A stretch of DNA of 37,277 nt from a virus: positions 1-37,277 of the IMG/VR virus record IMGVR_UViG_3300050821_001155, one strand, 5' to 3'. The position numbers and the translations under genes were made by a program. Below, piece after piece: positions 19,549-28,803 of this stretch. The first letter of the stretch is position 1. Every line of letters starts with the position of its first letter. The notes beneath the pieces are model-generated. The model was not told the origin of the DNA and searched no databases. It worked only from the letters and a program-made list of their open reading frames with translations.

Positions 19549-20933
19549 CCGATGCTTGTCCCGTCATTGTATGGTCGCAGACTGATATACTGTCTGTTAG
19601 TTGAGAGCGTCACACTAGCAAGACCGTCTATCGTATCAGCGCCAGTAGGCGTGAGCGTAAGGGGATGCGCTCCGAATTGTCCGCCTGAATCCTTAAACAC
19701 AATGCGCCTACCTCCGCGCGCTCCGGCATTTGGAAGCGCACAAGTGGGCGCACCTGAGGTTATGTTACAATTAATGATCTCATCATTCGTACCGACCACA
19801 ATTGGTGACGCTATAGCAAGACGCTGCGGCGGAATGACTACAGGCTTGTTACTCAGATCGTTATAGTTGCCGGTCTTGGCGACTGTCGCCATGCCGAGAT
19901 TGTTTTGCGCTGTCGGTACGTCAAGAACATCGGAGAGATTGTTCGAGCGCAGCATGTCGCCGCTACCGGCGCCAGCTGGACCTTGGGGACCTTGCGCGCC
20001 TTGCGTACCAGCAATATTCAAATCCCAATTCGCGAACGTACCGGAATTTTGAACTAACAAAACATTGACAGTCATGCTAGTCCCGCTGTATGCGGTGACT
20101 TGCCCTTCCATCCAATTCACTGGTGTAGCATGCGACGACAAGCGTACACGCGCGCCAACTTGATAAGCTAGCCCAGCTTGTATCGCGAATGTAATGCTAC
20201 CAATACCAATTGTGAGCGATGTGGTCGATGTGCCACCATAGCCGGGACCTGCCGCGCCAGCTGGTCCTGTATTTCCCGGCACACCTTGCGCGCCTCCGGG
20301 ACCTGTGGGACCCGGATTGCCTTGTGGTCCGGTCGCTCCGGGTGGGCCTTGTGGTCCTTGCGCTCCCGTTGGTCCAGCGGGACCGACAGCGAGTAACAAA
20401 CCGGGTGTCGGCCATCCGGTCACACTGTTATATGGACCAAACAAATATGCTGGCGATCCTGGCACAGCTGGATTTGTTATTTGTAAATACCAATCGCCAT
20501 TCACCGGGCTAGGTGGGTTGGTCGGTGTCGGCGCGGAAGGTCCATGCCAGATCACGTTACCTGGTGTACCATTCTGGCCTTGCGCGCCATTGCTACCATT
20601 TTGGCCACGCTCGCCTGCGACGCTGATATTCCAATCAGCATGCGCATAAGCATCGCGCGATGCACTCAGCAAATCCATATTGATGATCATCGTGCCTGGC
20701 GTGGCCGAAGTGATAATGCCTTCCATCCAATTGTTTGTAGGATCAGCGACTGATACTGCGCGTGCGCGCGTCCCGACTTGATAGGCTAGATCAGGCTGAG
20801 TGATAAACGTCTTCGGCCCCACGCTCATAGACATAGAGCTAGTAGAGTTGGCTACATAGCTAGGTCCAGCAGGACCTGGCGGACCTATATTGCCGGCGCT
20901 ACCACCGATGACTTCTACAGAATTGATAGTCAT
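19530..20933 (-). CDS. Tail fibre with collagen-like repeats
   Basis: This 467-residue protein has two collagen-like Gly-X-Y runs (about residues 180-240, GPAGPTGAQGPQGPPGATGP and following, and about 312-325). Between them are paired modules of the form YVANSTSSMSMSVGPKTFIT and YGGTSTTSLTIGIGSITFAI, each followed by VGARVR and WMEG. The C-terminus has a distal fibre head (IVFKDSGGQFGAHPLTLTPT ending IGWFIEG). Collagen runs form trimers, so this is probably a trimeric fibre that binds the host. ATG overlaps the previous stop (ATGA). Confidence 0.85.
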   Translation of the reverse strand: MTINSVEVIGGSAGNIGPPGPAGPSYVANSTSSMSMSVGPKTFITQPDLAYQVGTRARAVSVADPTNNWMEGIITSATPGTMIINMDLLSASRDAYAHADWNISVAGERGQNGSNGAQGQNGTPGNVIWHGPSAPTPTNPPSPVNGDWYLQITNPAVPGSPAYLFGPYNSVTGWPTPGLLLAVGPAGPTGAQGPQGPPGATGPQGNPGPTGPGGAQGVPGNTGPAGAAGPGYGGTSTTSLTIGIGSITFAIQAGLAYQVGARVRLSSHATPVNWMEGQVTAYSGTSMTVNVLLVQNSGTFANWDLNIAGTQGAQGPQGPAGAGSGDMLRSNNLSDVLDVPTAQNNLGMATVAKTGNYNDLSNKPVVIPPQRLAIASPIVVGTNDEIINCNITSGAPTCALPNAGARGGRRIVFKDSGGQFGAHPLTLTPTGADTIDGLASVTLSTNRQYISLRPYNDGTSIGWFIEG

Positions 20934-21406
20934 GCTGCTTCTCTCATGGTCGCCAATCGTCGCACACGCACCTTTCGTACTCGGCTGGCGCTAACAGCCA
21001 TCAAAGTGCTAGTCGTTGGGATCGTGCTATCATATCCAAACATCCTAGTGACGCCCAACTCCACAGTCACTTCGCCGCGCGCCAATCGTCGCGTCAAGCC
21101 ATCCGCCAATCCTAACATATCATATACATAGATCGCAGGCGGGATTGTTACCATCACGTCAGCCGGGACTTGTAGCTGCCAGGTATTGCCTCCAACCCGG
21201 ATATAGTTATTGTCAGATGTCGCTCGAAGCACGACCGTTGCCGCGCTAGGCGCGATCCGCATTTCCATCTGGAACGCTATTCCTGTTAAGTCTATCGGGT
21301 CGCCGCTTTCCTCATCCTGATACTCCAACCCATCCAACCACACTTCGTTATTGGCAACCGCCATGGTCATGATGACCGGAGGCACCCAAAGTAATTTCGT
21401 CGTCAT
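20930..21406 (-). CDS. Fibre/baseplate Ig-like protein (BppU-N-like)
   Basis: A 158-residue protein with Ig-like beta pattern: VANNEVWLDGLEYQDEESGD, IDLTGIAFQMEMRIAPSAAT, then YVYDMLGLADGLTRRLARGE and VTVELGVTR. The last is the 'dGltrrLarGevtVe.gVTr' ending seen in phage baseplate/fibre upper proteins (BppU N-domain type). It probably attaches the collagen fibre to the baseplate. ATGA overlaps at both ends. The family match is by pattern memory only. Confidence 0.65.
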   Translation of the reverse strand: MTTKLLWVPPVIMTMAVANNEVWLDGLEYQDEESGDPIDLTGIAFQMEMRIAPSAATVVLRATSDNNYIRVGGNTWQLQVPADVMVTIPPAIYVYDMLGLADGLTRRLARGEVTVELGVTRMFGYDSTIPTTSTLMAVSASRVRKVRVRRLATMREAA

Positions 21407-21810
21407 GAGACTGGCCAGCCCGTTGTCGGTACGGTGTAGATGACCAATTGATCGAAGGTCATGGTATCCACATTAGCACATAGCTGATTGCTATAATCCC
21501 GAGTGTTATTGATACGTTGGAACATAGCAGTCGCCGCATCGTAATCCGGTCCCGAGGTTTGCGTAGCGAGTACATGTAGCGCATTGTTCTGCGCGTAAGG
21601 AGGAGCCCACGTTGTAATATACGAAGCCGCATATGCATTGATATTTTGTTTGGTGATATTACGGAGACCGGCAGTAACATATGTTTGGGAACCTCGTGTA
21701 ATGACAACATCATTCAGCGGCATCTGATCCGCTGTAAACGACCCATCATCAAATTGCATGATGTTCTGATAGAACCGCGGATCAGGTCGCTGTGCGAAAT
21801 TTATCGGCAT
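21403..21810 (-). CDS. Small tail protein of the fibre block
   Basis: A 135-residue protein (MPINFAQRPDPRFYQNIMQF...) of mixed helix and strand content, ending FDQLVIYTVPTTGWPVS. It lies between the large LamG-like fibre gene and the Ig-like protein, within the fibre block, and overlaps the latter (ATGA). I do not recognise it; a connector or assembly factor is possible. Confidence 0.55.
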   Translation of the reverse strand: MPINFAQRPDPRFYQNIMQFDDGSFTADQMPLNDVVITRGSQTYVTAGLRNITKQNINAYAASYITTWAPPYAQNNALHVLATQTSGPDYDAATAMFQRINNTRDYSNQLCANVDTMTFDQLVIYTVPTTGWPVS

Positions 21811-21813
21811 GGT

Positions 21814-23391
21814 TCACCTTGGATAGTCTGTACTGACTTGTCCGATTGATATATTAACTGGCTGCCAATTATTTCCATTGCCAGACCAGTCCTTGCCTAG
21901 AGTGGTAGTCGTCGCGGCGCTGCTATCAGCCCAGTTCAAGTAACAACCATTGATCCCCCAAGCGCCTGAAAAGTTTTTCGGCTTCATAACGCCACCCGAT
22001 TGAATAGCAAATTTATCCCAAGTAGGCGCTAGCCCATCAACGAATTGTATTTCAGCCATCAGCATCGAGCAGCCATACCAGGACCCAAGGTCATCTGAGT
22101 CCGCTCCTATACAATGTGGGCGAGTAGAGTTGACCGCGCCGTTCCCGGAGATTGGTCCTTGAGATACAAGGACTGTATCCACGGTGCAGGAAATGTGCGC
22201 CCCATCAGCCGTCAACAACCAATGATGCCAGATCATATCATTCATCGTCGGATTGGCGAATGACCCTGCACCTCCCGGCGCGACTGGACCGGAGGAGTTG
22301 TTCCAGAACAATCTGAAAAAGTCTCCGTAATCGCCGCGCGAAAACTCTGGTCCAGTATAGTCTGACCCCGATTGCCCACCACCCGCCGAGAACGGCACCT
22401 GAGATATATTCCCGCCATTAGTTAGATTGGTACGCTTCAGGAACATACTCATCGCCCAAATCTGGCGATTGGTATTCATCGATGGACTACGCCGCAGCAT
22501 CGACATCGTATTCAGCGGTCCAGGGAAATAGTTATTGAAAATAAATTCCAAGGACTTTCCGACCACAACTGGAACTGTTACGACCGGAGCGCCGCGCGAC
22601 CCGATGAGTTGCCAGTTAGTTCCGTCAAAGATCAGAATGACGATCTGTCCCGCGACCAATCCATCAGGCAATCCTAGCGGCGTACCATCAGGATGAACTA
22701 CATTGTGTATCGGGAAATTGTTTGGAATAAAGTCAGTCGGACCATTGATGTTATTCGCCAGCTTGATCTCGACTGTGCGCCCTTCCTTAATATCCGCGAG
22801 CGGCGGAGAATACGCACCGAGCAAATGATTGGCATTCGCACTCGTGTCGCGAACGTAGGGAATGTCAACCTGATAGATCGTAGGAGCGCCAGGAGACGAA
22901 TCACTGACGCCAAGATTTTGAAGTTGAAAATAAGTCCCATCGCAAACCAGCGTAGCAATTTGCCCGGCGACAATATCGCCAGGATGAAGTTCCGCGCCAT
23001 CGCGCCGCTTAACAGCTGTCGAGTTAACTGATCCCACCGCTATTGTTACAGGTCCAGTATTCGTGTGCGCGACTAAGACCCGGAGCGTCAACCCGCCGCT
23101 ATACGCAGTGATTGGCGGTCCCGCAATAGTCACTTCCAATTGATTGAGCGGACCCGTATCGAGGCAATACTGTAGCTTGCCATCGCGAATTGACTTTGCG
23201 AGTTGGTGTAGGTCCAACTCATTCGGGACCTGCTGCGCATCTGTAATCGTGTTTACGATTTCCCGCTGCGGATGCTCCATAGCTTCCGCTGGAGGAATTG
23301 ATCCTTTGCGCGAAATGTTAGGATCGCCATTTATGTACGAGGCGTCAGGCAGTACTGTGCCCGGTGGTCCGAACGGCGGAACATATTTCAT
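21814..23391 (-). CDS. Tail fibre with concanavalin-like domain
   Basis: This 525-residue protein has three parts. The N-terminal part (DASYINGDPNISRKGSIPPA, EAMEHPQREIVNTITDA) has the tail-fibre attachment pattern. Repeated middle modules read 'dGtyFQLqNLG' and 'DGTNWQLIGS'. The C-terminal jelly-roll (from about residue 290) carries FNNYFPGPLNTMSMLRRSPS, HHWLLTADGAHISCTVDTVL, AEIQFVDGLAPTWDKFAIQS and TLGKDWSGNGNNWQPVNIS. This is the LamG/concanavalin fold common in phage fibres. It likely contacts the host surface. It is separated by 10 bases from the gp48-like gene. Confidence 0.82.
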   Translation of the reverse strand: MKYVPPFGPPGTVLPDASYINGDPNISRKGSIPPAEAMEHPQREIVNTITDAQQVPNELDLHQLAKSIRDGKLQYCLDTGPLNQLEVTIAGPPITAYSGGLTLRVLVAHTNTGPVTIAVGSVNSTAVKRRDGAELHPGDIVAGQIATLVCDGTYFQLQNLGVSDSSPGAPTIYQVDIPYVRDTSANANHLLGAYSPPLADIKEGRTVEIKLANNINGPTDFIPNNFPIHNVVHPDGTPLGLPDGLVAGQIVILIFDGTNWQLIGSRGAPVVTVPVVVGKSLEFIFNNYFPGPLNTMSMLRRSPSMNTNRQIWAMSMFLKRTNLTNGGNISQVPFSAGGGQSGSDYTGPEFSRGDYGDFFRLFWNNSSGPVAPGGAGSFANPTMNDMIWHHWLLTADGAHISCTVDTVLVSQGPISGNGAVNSTRPHCIGADSDDLGSWYGCSMLMAEIQFVDGLAPTWDKFAIQSGGVMKPKNFSGAWGINGCYLNWADSSAATTTTLGKDWSGNGNNWQPVNISIGQVSTDYPR

Positions 23392-23401
23392 AGCCTAGTC
23401 C

Positions 23402-24121
23402 TTATGGTGTCCCGGCGTAGGAGTCACCGGTGGAGATGCTACTAACGTCCATGATCACTTCTGTATGCGCAGGCTTCCAGCGCTGAAGCAAACAAATCAA
23501 ATCATCGGGCATTTCCATTTCCAAATGATGATCAACTCCTAACTCCCCAGATGTCGCGCGGAACCAAGTCAGTAACATATTGGATACGTGGACTGTCCAA
23601 TAGAAGCGCATGTCCTCGGAGCCCACCTGCCAGAAATAATCTAGCAACTCGGGATGATGTCCCGGAGTATCATTCCAGTATTTCATTCCTCGTGTATCAC
23701 CGACTTGCGACACACCGCACATGAATGGGGAATATTCACTGATGATTATATCGTACCCCAACCACTTCGCGACACCAATGAAGAAATTTCGATCTTGCGC
23801 GCCGAGCAAAGTGATCTTCAGAACTAGGATAGCGCGGCGCTGATCAAGTGTAATAGCTTTAGGGAAACAAGGATCAGGAAGTCCCCAAGCCTTCTCCCAT
23901 GAATCTAACATCTCAAACGTCGTGCGCGGATCAGTTTCAATTTCAAGGAAATCTGCCGCGCGTCCATCAACGTATCCAAATATATTCGCGAGACCGTTGA
24001 CCAGCCGCATCAGCGTGGTCCACTCCTCTCGCGGCCACGCTGGTCCCGTAGGTAACAGATCGGCTAGCGCCTGAGCATAATCCTCACCAGTGCGCCGGAT
24101 ATGTCGATCAGGCTCCAGCAT
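23402..24121 (-). CDS. Mu gp48-like baseplate/tail protein (DUF2313, YmfQ)
   Basis: A 239-residue protein. The opening YAQALADLLPTGPAWPREEW, the RAADFLEIETDPRTTFEMLD segment and WEKAWGLPDPCFPKAITLDQ with RRAILVLKIT match the DUF2313/YmfQ family, Mu gp48. It forms part of the outer baseplate wedge and links to the fibres. It overlaps the gp47-like gene by 14 bases, as expected in this order. Confidence 0.88.
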   Translation of the reverse strand: MLEPDRHIRRTGEDYAQALADLLPTGPAWPREEWTTLMRLVNGLANIFGYVDGRAADFLEIETDPRTTFEMLDSWEKAWGLPDPCFPKAITLDQRRAILVLKITLLGAQDRNFFIGVAKWLGYDIIISEYSPFMCGVSQVGDTRGMKYWNDTPGHHPELLDYFWQVGSEDMRFYWTVHVSNMLLTWFRATSGELGVDHHLEMEMPDDLICLLQRWKPAHTEVIMDVSSISTGDSYAGTP

Positions 24122-25229
24122 AAATAATCGACCCTAAAATTGGTAGGTGGCCGGGTGTCGGCGCAGCCACAGTCTCGAATTGTAGTTCATGATGGGCTTC
24201 GCCCATAGCGTTGCTGATTGCGGAATCAACCCACGAACGATAAATAGTCGCGCCTGGAAATGATTGTTCCAAGAACATCTCGCGCATTTCACTTTCGATG
24301 GATGCTCGCGTCTCCGCGTTATCAGTCGCCAGCCCGCTGACATGCATGTCGATGGGAAACGGAATAGGAGCGACCGTGAAGCAATCCTTAACTGCTACGG
24401 GACGCTTCGCATCAATCCACTCCGCTACCATCAGAACATCTTCGTCCAGCGGCACCCCGTTATTATTCGCTCTGATAATATCCATCATGAAACGAATAGA
24501 CACTGTACCAACGCCCATGGCATTAGCCTCAGCCCATGCTCGCGTCACTCCGCTAACTTCCAGCGCCCAGTGAACATAGTCTTCCTGCGAGCCTCCCATC
24601 GGTGGCTGCTGTATTCTTTCCAGCACGCGCATCCGGAGATCATCATCAGTCTCCGTATCAGCGCCACCTTGAAAATCATCCTTAGCAACCGCCTCGCCAT
24701 CGACCCCGGCAATCGCTGTATCAAAATGCAAAACGGCGCCAACTATAAGATTGCCAATCGCTCCCGGATCAAGCGCCCTTACTCCCACATCGGAGCCAGC
24801 GCCCGAAACTGTAACAGCTGTTAGCGTCTCGAATGATATTTCATCAGTTGATAACGTCGCTGCTGCCGGCACAATCATACCTTGCGTGCCGGTCACAGTT
24901 ACAGTCCCGCTAGCGAACTCCGATGACTTGCGGCCGCGCGTACCATCCGCATTTGTCAACCAAAGCGTACCATGTCGATCCAACCACTCCGTCTCAGCCG
25001 TATCCGGCATTATTTGTTTGGCGAGCCAATCAATATAACGTAACACGAGATGCGCGAGACCCGAAGTCGCATCCGACATAACCCGCAGCAACGAGTTGCC
25101 GAGGGTCATTGCCGCATTGAGCGCTGTTAGAATTTGTTGTTTTGAAATCTTCACAGTCGCCATAGCGCCGGCAATGCCGTCGCGCGTCATGGCGCGTATA
25201 TCTCGCAGACTAGGTGTAGACCAGGGCAT
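24108..25229 (-). CDS. Baseplate wedge protein, Mu gp47/gpJ family
   Basis: This 373-residue protein matches the baseplate J/gp47 family: PSLRDIRAMTRDGIAGAM, YIDWLAKQIMPDTAETEWLD, ADGTRGRKSSEFASGTVTVT, VGVRALDPGAIGNLIVGAVL, GGADTETDDDLRMRVLERIQ and DYVHWALEVSGVTRAWAEAN. It is a structural wedge in the contractile baseplate. ATG 25229 overlaps the gp46 stop (ATGA); the in-frame extension to 25268 lies within the gp46 gene and is rejected. Confidence 0.93.
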   Translation of the reverse strand: MPWSTPSLRDIRAMTRDGIAGAMATVKISKQQILTALNAAMTLGNSLLRVMSDATSGLAHLVLRYIDWLAKQIMPDTAETEWLDRHGTLWLTNADGTRGRKSSEFASGTVTVTGTQGMIVPAAATLSTDEISFETLTAVTVSGAGSDVGVRALDPGAIGNLIVGAVLHFDTAIAGVDGEAVAKDDFQGGADTETDDDLRMRVLERIQQPPMGGSQEDYVHWALEVSGVTRAWAEANAMGVGTVSIRFMMDIIRANNNGVPLDEDVLMVAEWIDAKRPVAVKDCFTVAPIPFPIDMHVSGLATDNAETRASIESEMREMFLEQSFPGATIYRSWVDSAISNAMGEAHHELQFETVAAPTPGHLPILGSIIYAGA

Positions 25230-25780
25230 CAGTCTAATTCCGGCGGTGAGTAATACGGATCTTGCCAAGCGACCGTTCTGATCTCATCCCACAAGTTCTG
25301 GAACTGTAACGCAATCGCTGGAAGCGGACCGCGATACATTGTGAATGTTACTCGAATTGTTTCCATATCAGTACGCTCAGCATCTACATCGACCCGCGTA
25401 CAGACCCCTTGATCTATGAATGGTTGTAACGCTTCGCGCGTGTACATCTCCGCGCGGCCCAGCGTAGAACCTATGCGAGCCTCTATGGGCGCGATCTTGG
25501 CTCGCATCAACTCCCAAAGCCGCGACCCGATTGGCCAGCCGTTGTAAAGCAATTCCGCATCTAGGTCTCCCCACCATCCGCGCCGGTCCACAACTCCATC
25601 CGGACCTATCAGGTCAGGCAAATCGTCTTCCGGCTCCGCGATGCGATCCGTACCAATAGCAATCAGCAAACTGGTAGCTAGCTCTTGCGTCTCATCGAGC
25701 GTGCCCATAGGCTTTAGCAAGATGTCCATCGACACCAACGGAGCTAGCGTTACAACGTTGATGATACGAATGTCGGCCAT
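25229..25780 (-). CDS. Mu gp46-like baseplate protein
   Basis: A 183-residue protein. GPDGVVDRRGWWGDLDAELL, YNGWPIGSRLWELMRAKIAP and REALQPFIDQGVCTRVDVDA are the marks of the GP46 family (Mu gp46), the gp25/W-type baseplate component. The sequence is complete, with no lost motif. Coupled to gp47 by an ATGA overlap. An unusual Gly-rich gene separates it from the spike gene, so the Mu order is interrupted here. Confidence 0.88.
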   Translation of the reverse strand: MADIRIINVVTLAPLVSMDILLKPMGTLDETQELATSLLIAIGTDRIAEPEDDLPDLIGPDGVVDRRGWWGDLDAELLYNGWPIGSRLWELMRAKIAPIEARIGSTLGRAEMYTREALQPFIDQGVCTRVDVDAERTDMETIRVTFTMYRGPLPAIALQFQNLWDEIRTVAWQDPYYSPPELD

Positions 25781-25783
25781 CGT

Positions 25784-26728
25784 TCATCGCATCCATGTTA
25801 TGTAAACCGCAGGCGGACCCGGCTTGAAGTTGGCGGTAGTTGCTCCAGTAACGTCTACCGCCACCGCCGCACCGCCATCTGGTAGACCTGTCAAAAATTT
25901 CGGTCCTGAAGCAGCAAGGACTTGTTGCGCAGGAGTTAACACAGCCCCAGTGATAGGATTAAAATGCGTAACGATACCGGGAGTGGAAGCACTCACGCCG
26001 GCAACATACGTCCCGACTTTCGGACCTTCGTTGATGTCACCACCGAAAGACGCGGGTGAACTCTGTCCTGCGCCGCCTCCTATCAAATAATTTTGCAACG
26101 GAGCGCCAGCCGCATTGAATGTCGAGCCAGGAAACACGAAGCCACCCGGCTGGTTGCCTGATGCAACCCCGCAAAAACTTTGGGCTGATGTATCGACAGT
26201 GATACTAAATCGCCCACCACCTATACAACCAGTAAATAATTTTTCACAATACCCACCTGCGCTTCCTGCTCCAGCAGCGATGGCTCCGAATGATCCCGGC
26301 GCAGACCCTTGACCAACTAATTGAAACAATGCGCGCGGATACCCCACCGGCATAATGACTGAGTTAGTTTGCGATGTAGTAAATTTCTGAACGAATTGTT
26401 GATTGATATAGTCTTCCTCTCGCCACACGCCATTAGCATCAGCATAATAATGGACAACGTCCCCGGCAAACATCGTGCGATCCGCCTTACTCAAATTAAT
26501 GAGATGGGCTGGATCGTGATGAACAATTATATTCCCATCAAAGCGACACCGCTTCTCGACCAGCGTTCCGGGACCTAGCGAAGTGATCGTAACCGTCGGC
26601 GCAGTTAGTCCTGGACCTACTACATGAATTCGATTTGAGTCAACGCTATCGAGATCAGTCAGCGCGGCCGCAGTGATTGGTAACTCCGGCGCATTGCCCA
26701 TTGCCGCTCTGATTTTGATTTTCGACAT
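25784..26728 (-). CDS. Gly/Ala-rich tail protein inserted in baseplate block
   Basis: A 314-residue protein of unknown family. The N-terminal part (SKIKIRAAMGNAPELPITAA, HVVGPGLTAPTVTITSLGPG) is beta-rich. The second half is Gly/Ala/Ser-rich (SFGAIAAGAGSAGGYCEKLF, NYLIGGGAGQSSPASFGGDI), as in phage fibres with polyglycine-type tips. It ends AVYITWMR. Mu has no gene between gp45 and gp46, so this is an accessory insertion. The start overlaps the spike stop (TAATG). A fibre-tip or baseplate adhesin is plausible. Confidence 0.6.
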   Translation of the reverse strand: MSKIKIRAAMGNAPELPITAAALTDLDSVDSNRIHVVGPGLTAPTVTITSLGPGTLVEKRCRFDGNIIVHHDPAHLINLSKADRTMFAGDVVHYYADANGVWREEDYINQQFVQKFTTSQTNSVIMPVGYPRALFQLVGQGSAPGSFGAIAAGAGSAGGYCEKLFTGCIGGGRFSITVDTSAQSFCGVASGNQPGGFVFPGSTFNAAGAPLQNYLIGGGAGQSSPASFGGDINEGPKVGTYVAGVSASTPGIVTHFNPITGAVLTPAQQVLAASGPKFLTGLPDGGAAVAVDVTGATTANFKPGPPAVYITWMR

Positions 26729-27681
26729 TAGGATGGCAACGACTTGTGATGCTTAGCTTCGCCGGTAACAGTAACAACATTTTGGGCGTCTTGTTCGTCT
26801 GCTGACTTCTCCATCCCGGTAAGAGTAATACCACCTTGATCGGTAGGATGAACTGTCTCAACCACCGAGACCTTCTCATCATCATTCGGCTTCTTAGTCT
26901 TAAGCGTCGTGCGGATCGCGTTCGTATCAATGCTGTTGATAGCGTCGTGCATTTCGGTCTTTGACTTCCACGTCATATCGTCTCCGTTCCAAGCCTGATG
27001 CGGAGCATTCCAAGTTAAGGTCCCCGTAGTCGTCCAAGTGATGCCGTCCATATCCATGACCATGGAGGAGTAGATGATCTTGGGATCATCCTTGTCCATG
27101 ATCTCATGTTTGATCTGCGGCTTGTACTCGTCTTCGTCCTTGTACTTATCTTTATTACGATGCGTGACTGTAAAAGATTTACGGTCGAAATGCACCGTAG
27201 CCATCACATCATCTTTCATATCTGTCTTGTTAGCTTGTATATCCCTCATCGGATTGAGCGGGTCTCCCTTATCCTTCTTCATGATCCGGAAATCGAGTAC
27301 CAGATCATGCGGAACGGAAGCATTGATACCAGCGCGGGTTATATGAACCTGCTGACCCTGCTCGTCATATATCATTAACTCGCCATTCGCCAATCCCAAA
27401 ATCCGGTAGCGACGATCATCCGCTGCTATAATGACCATGTGCGAGCGAATGCCGCCGATACAACCAACAATCTCCTCAAGGTTCCCGAGTTTGTTCTCAA
27501 CGTGCGGAACGGACGTCAAGAACGGGAACTGAAATCGCTCGACACCAACGCGGCTTTCGTCCGCTAACAACTCGATGTCGTGTTCTTGTAATAGTTTTGA
27601 ATCGTCTACCTTCTTGACCAGTATCGCCCGCGCCAGCATGTTATAGATGCGAGATGCCATATCATATGGAGTTGATCGCAT
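26728..27681 (-). CDS. Baseplate spike protein, Mu gp45 family
   Basis: A 317-residue protein. The N-terminal domain (residues 1-100; ARAILVKKVDDSKLLQEHDI, VERFQFPFLTSVPH, GGIRSHMVIIAADDRRYRIL, GLANGELMIYDEQGQQVHIT) matches the Mu gp45/GpV spike family. The long C-terminus is charged and beta-helical (HRNKDKYKDEDEYKPQIKHE, GITWTTTGTLTWNAPHQAWN), as in spike tips, and is longer than in Mu. It would puncture the outer membrane at contraction. Position between gpP and gp46-type genes confirms it. Confidence 0.87.
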   Translation of the reverse strand: MRSTPYDMASRIYNMLARAILVKKVDDSKLLQEHDIELLADESRVGVERFQFPFLTSVPHVENKLGNLEEIVGCIGGIRSHMVIIAADDRRYRILGLANGELMIYDEQGQQVHITRAGINASVPHDLVLDFRIMKKDKGDPLNPMRDIQANKTDMKDDVMATVHFDRKSFTVTHRNKDKYKDEDEYKPQIKHEIMDKDDPKIIYSSMVMDMDGITWTTTGTLTWNAPHQAWNGDDMTWKSKTEMHDAINSIDTNAIRTTLKTKKPNDDEKVSVVETVHPTDQGGITLTGMEKSADEQDAQNVVTVTGEAKHHKSLPS

Positions 27682-27690
27682 TCGCGCATC

Positions 27691-28800
27691 CTAACCTGAT
27701 CCTGCTTTCGCCGGTTGTGGCGGCTTCGGTCCTGGTCCATCGTATCTAATTTGCTTCGTGCCTAGTCTACTTACCAAATGCAAATTCGACAACGACCCTT
27801 GCTCATTGTCTTGAGTAAAGACCACGCGCTGAATATACAATTTAGTTTTAAGCATCAGCATCGGAGAATCAACAGTCACTTCTCCGCCAACTTTCCAAAG
27901 CGACCCGCCGTCAGCCTGCCATCCATAAACAACTATATCAGCCGAGATGTTCTCGTTGTGTATCCACAAATTTTCATAATCCAAACGACCAACTGATTCC
28001 TGAGTGGTCATCCTCCTATCACCGAGAAGCAAATATGGCTTGTATCCTTTCACATCGGGGTTATCCGCGTGCGCCGCTCCTTGCGCCGCTCGTCTCCCCC
28101 AGTAAGTATCAGAGCCATTAATTTGCCCGTAACTAATGGTTGTAGGAAATATGGTTGTGTCTTCGATCCGACAAGTAGCTGATTGAATATTTCTTCCCTC
28201 AACTAAAGAGCCTCCACCACCACTATCAGGCTCCGCCAAAGCAATCAGCTTCCCATGCTCATCATCAAATAAAGTGATCCCTCGGGACCGCGCCAATCGT
28301 CCTAGAAAATTAAAAGTGGTCTCACTCGGATTGACCTGAGCATCATCAATCGGCTTCTCAGACAATTCGGTAGACCCGCGCATTTCCACGCCGCCAACCT
28401 TTTCCAAAACCTTATCCGCAATCGCCTTCCATTTCTGATTACGAAATTGCCCGCCGCCAATATCCTTCATGCTACAAGACATATCAGAAATTCTTCCCGC
28501 AGTCGATTTACCAGAGAGCAAAACATTATGCTGAACCGCATTGTAATGCGCGTTACGGCAATTCACTACTCCAGTCAGGAATAGCTCACCAGCGAATTTA
28601 ATCGAGCACTCATCACCCGGCTTAATCTGTAACGTGGACCAATTCGGAGATGAGCTACCACCGGAAGACGAGACAGCCTCGGTAGCTAGGAAGGCGAACT
28701 CTCGCATTGATCCAAACTCAGCAGTTCCTTGTATCTGTTCCCACGCGCGGAAAACAGAACTCCCAACCTGTAACTCAACGGTCTCCTTTCGCTTAGGCAT
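27691..28800 (-). CDS. Baseplate hub protein, Mu gpP family
   Basis: A 369-residue protein with the layout of Mu gpP (gp27-like): VELQVGSSVFRAWEQIQGTA, FAGELFLTGVVNCRNAHYNA, VLLSGKSTAGRISDMSCSMK, FRNQKWKAIADKVLEKVGGV, FLGRLARSRGITLFDDEHGK and LNL-type ends (VVFTQDNEQGSLSNLHLVSR). It forms the hub ring between the tube and spike. The C-terminus is Pro/Gly-rich. It follows the split gpN pair, as in Mu. Confidence 0.88.
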   Translation of the reverse strand: MPKRKETVELQVGSSVFRAWEQIQGTAEFGSMREFAFLATEAVSSSGGSSSPNWSTLQIKPGDECSIKFAGELFLTGVVNCRNAHYNAVQHNVLLSGKSTAGRISDMSCSMKDIGGGQFRNQKWKAIADKVLEKVGGVEMRGSTELSEKPIDDAQVNPSETTFNFLGRLARSRGITLFDDEHGKLIALAEPDSGGGGSLVEGRNIQSATCRIEDTTIFPTTISYGQINGSDTYWGRRAAQGAAHADNPDVKGYKPYLLLGDRRMTTQESVGRLDYENLWIHNENISADIVVYGWQADGGSLWKVGGEVTVDSPMLMLKTKLYIQRVVFTQDNEQGSLSNLHLVSRLGTKQIRYDGPGPKPPQPAKAGSG

Positions 28801-28803
28801 TTA

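Noticed and set aside
20180-20650. Plus-strand ORFs over the collagen-like region
   Set aside because: They are mirror frames of Gly-X-Y codons on the minus strand, without ribosome sites.
24264-24824. 186-residue plus-strand ORF inside the gp47-like gene
   Set aside because: Antisense to a firmly assigned baseplate gene, with no ribosome site and no familiar motif.
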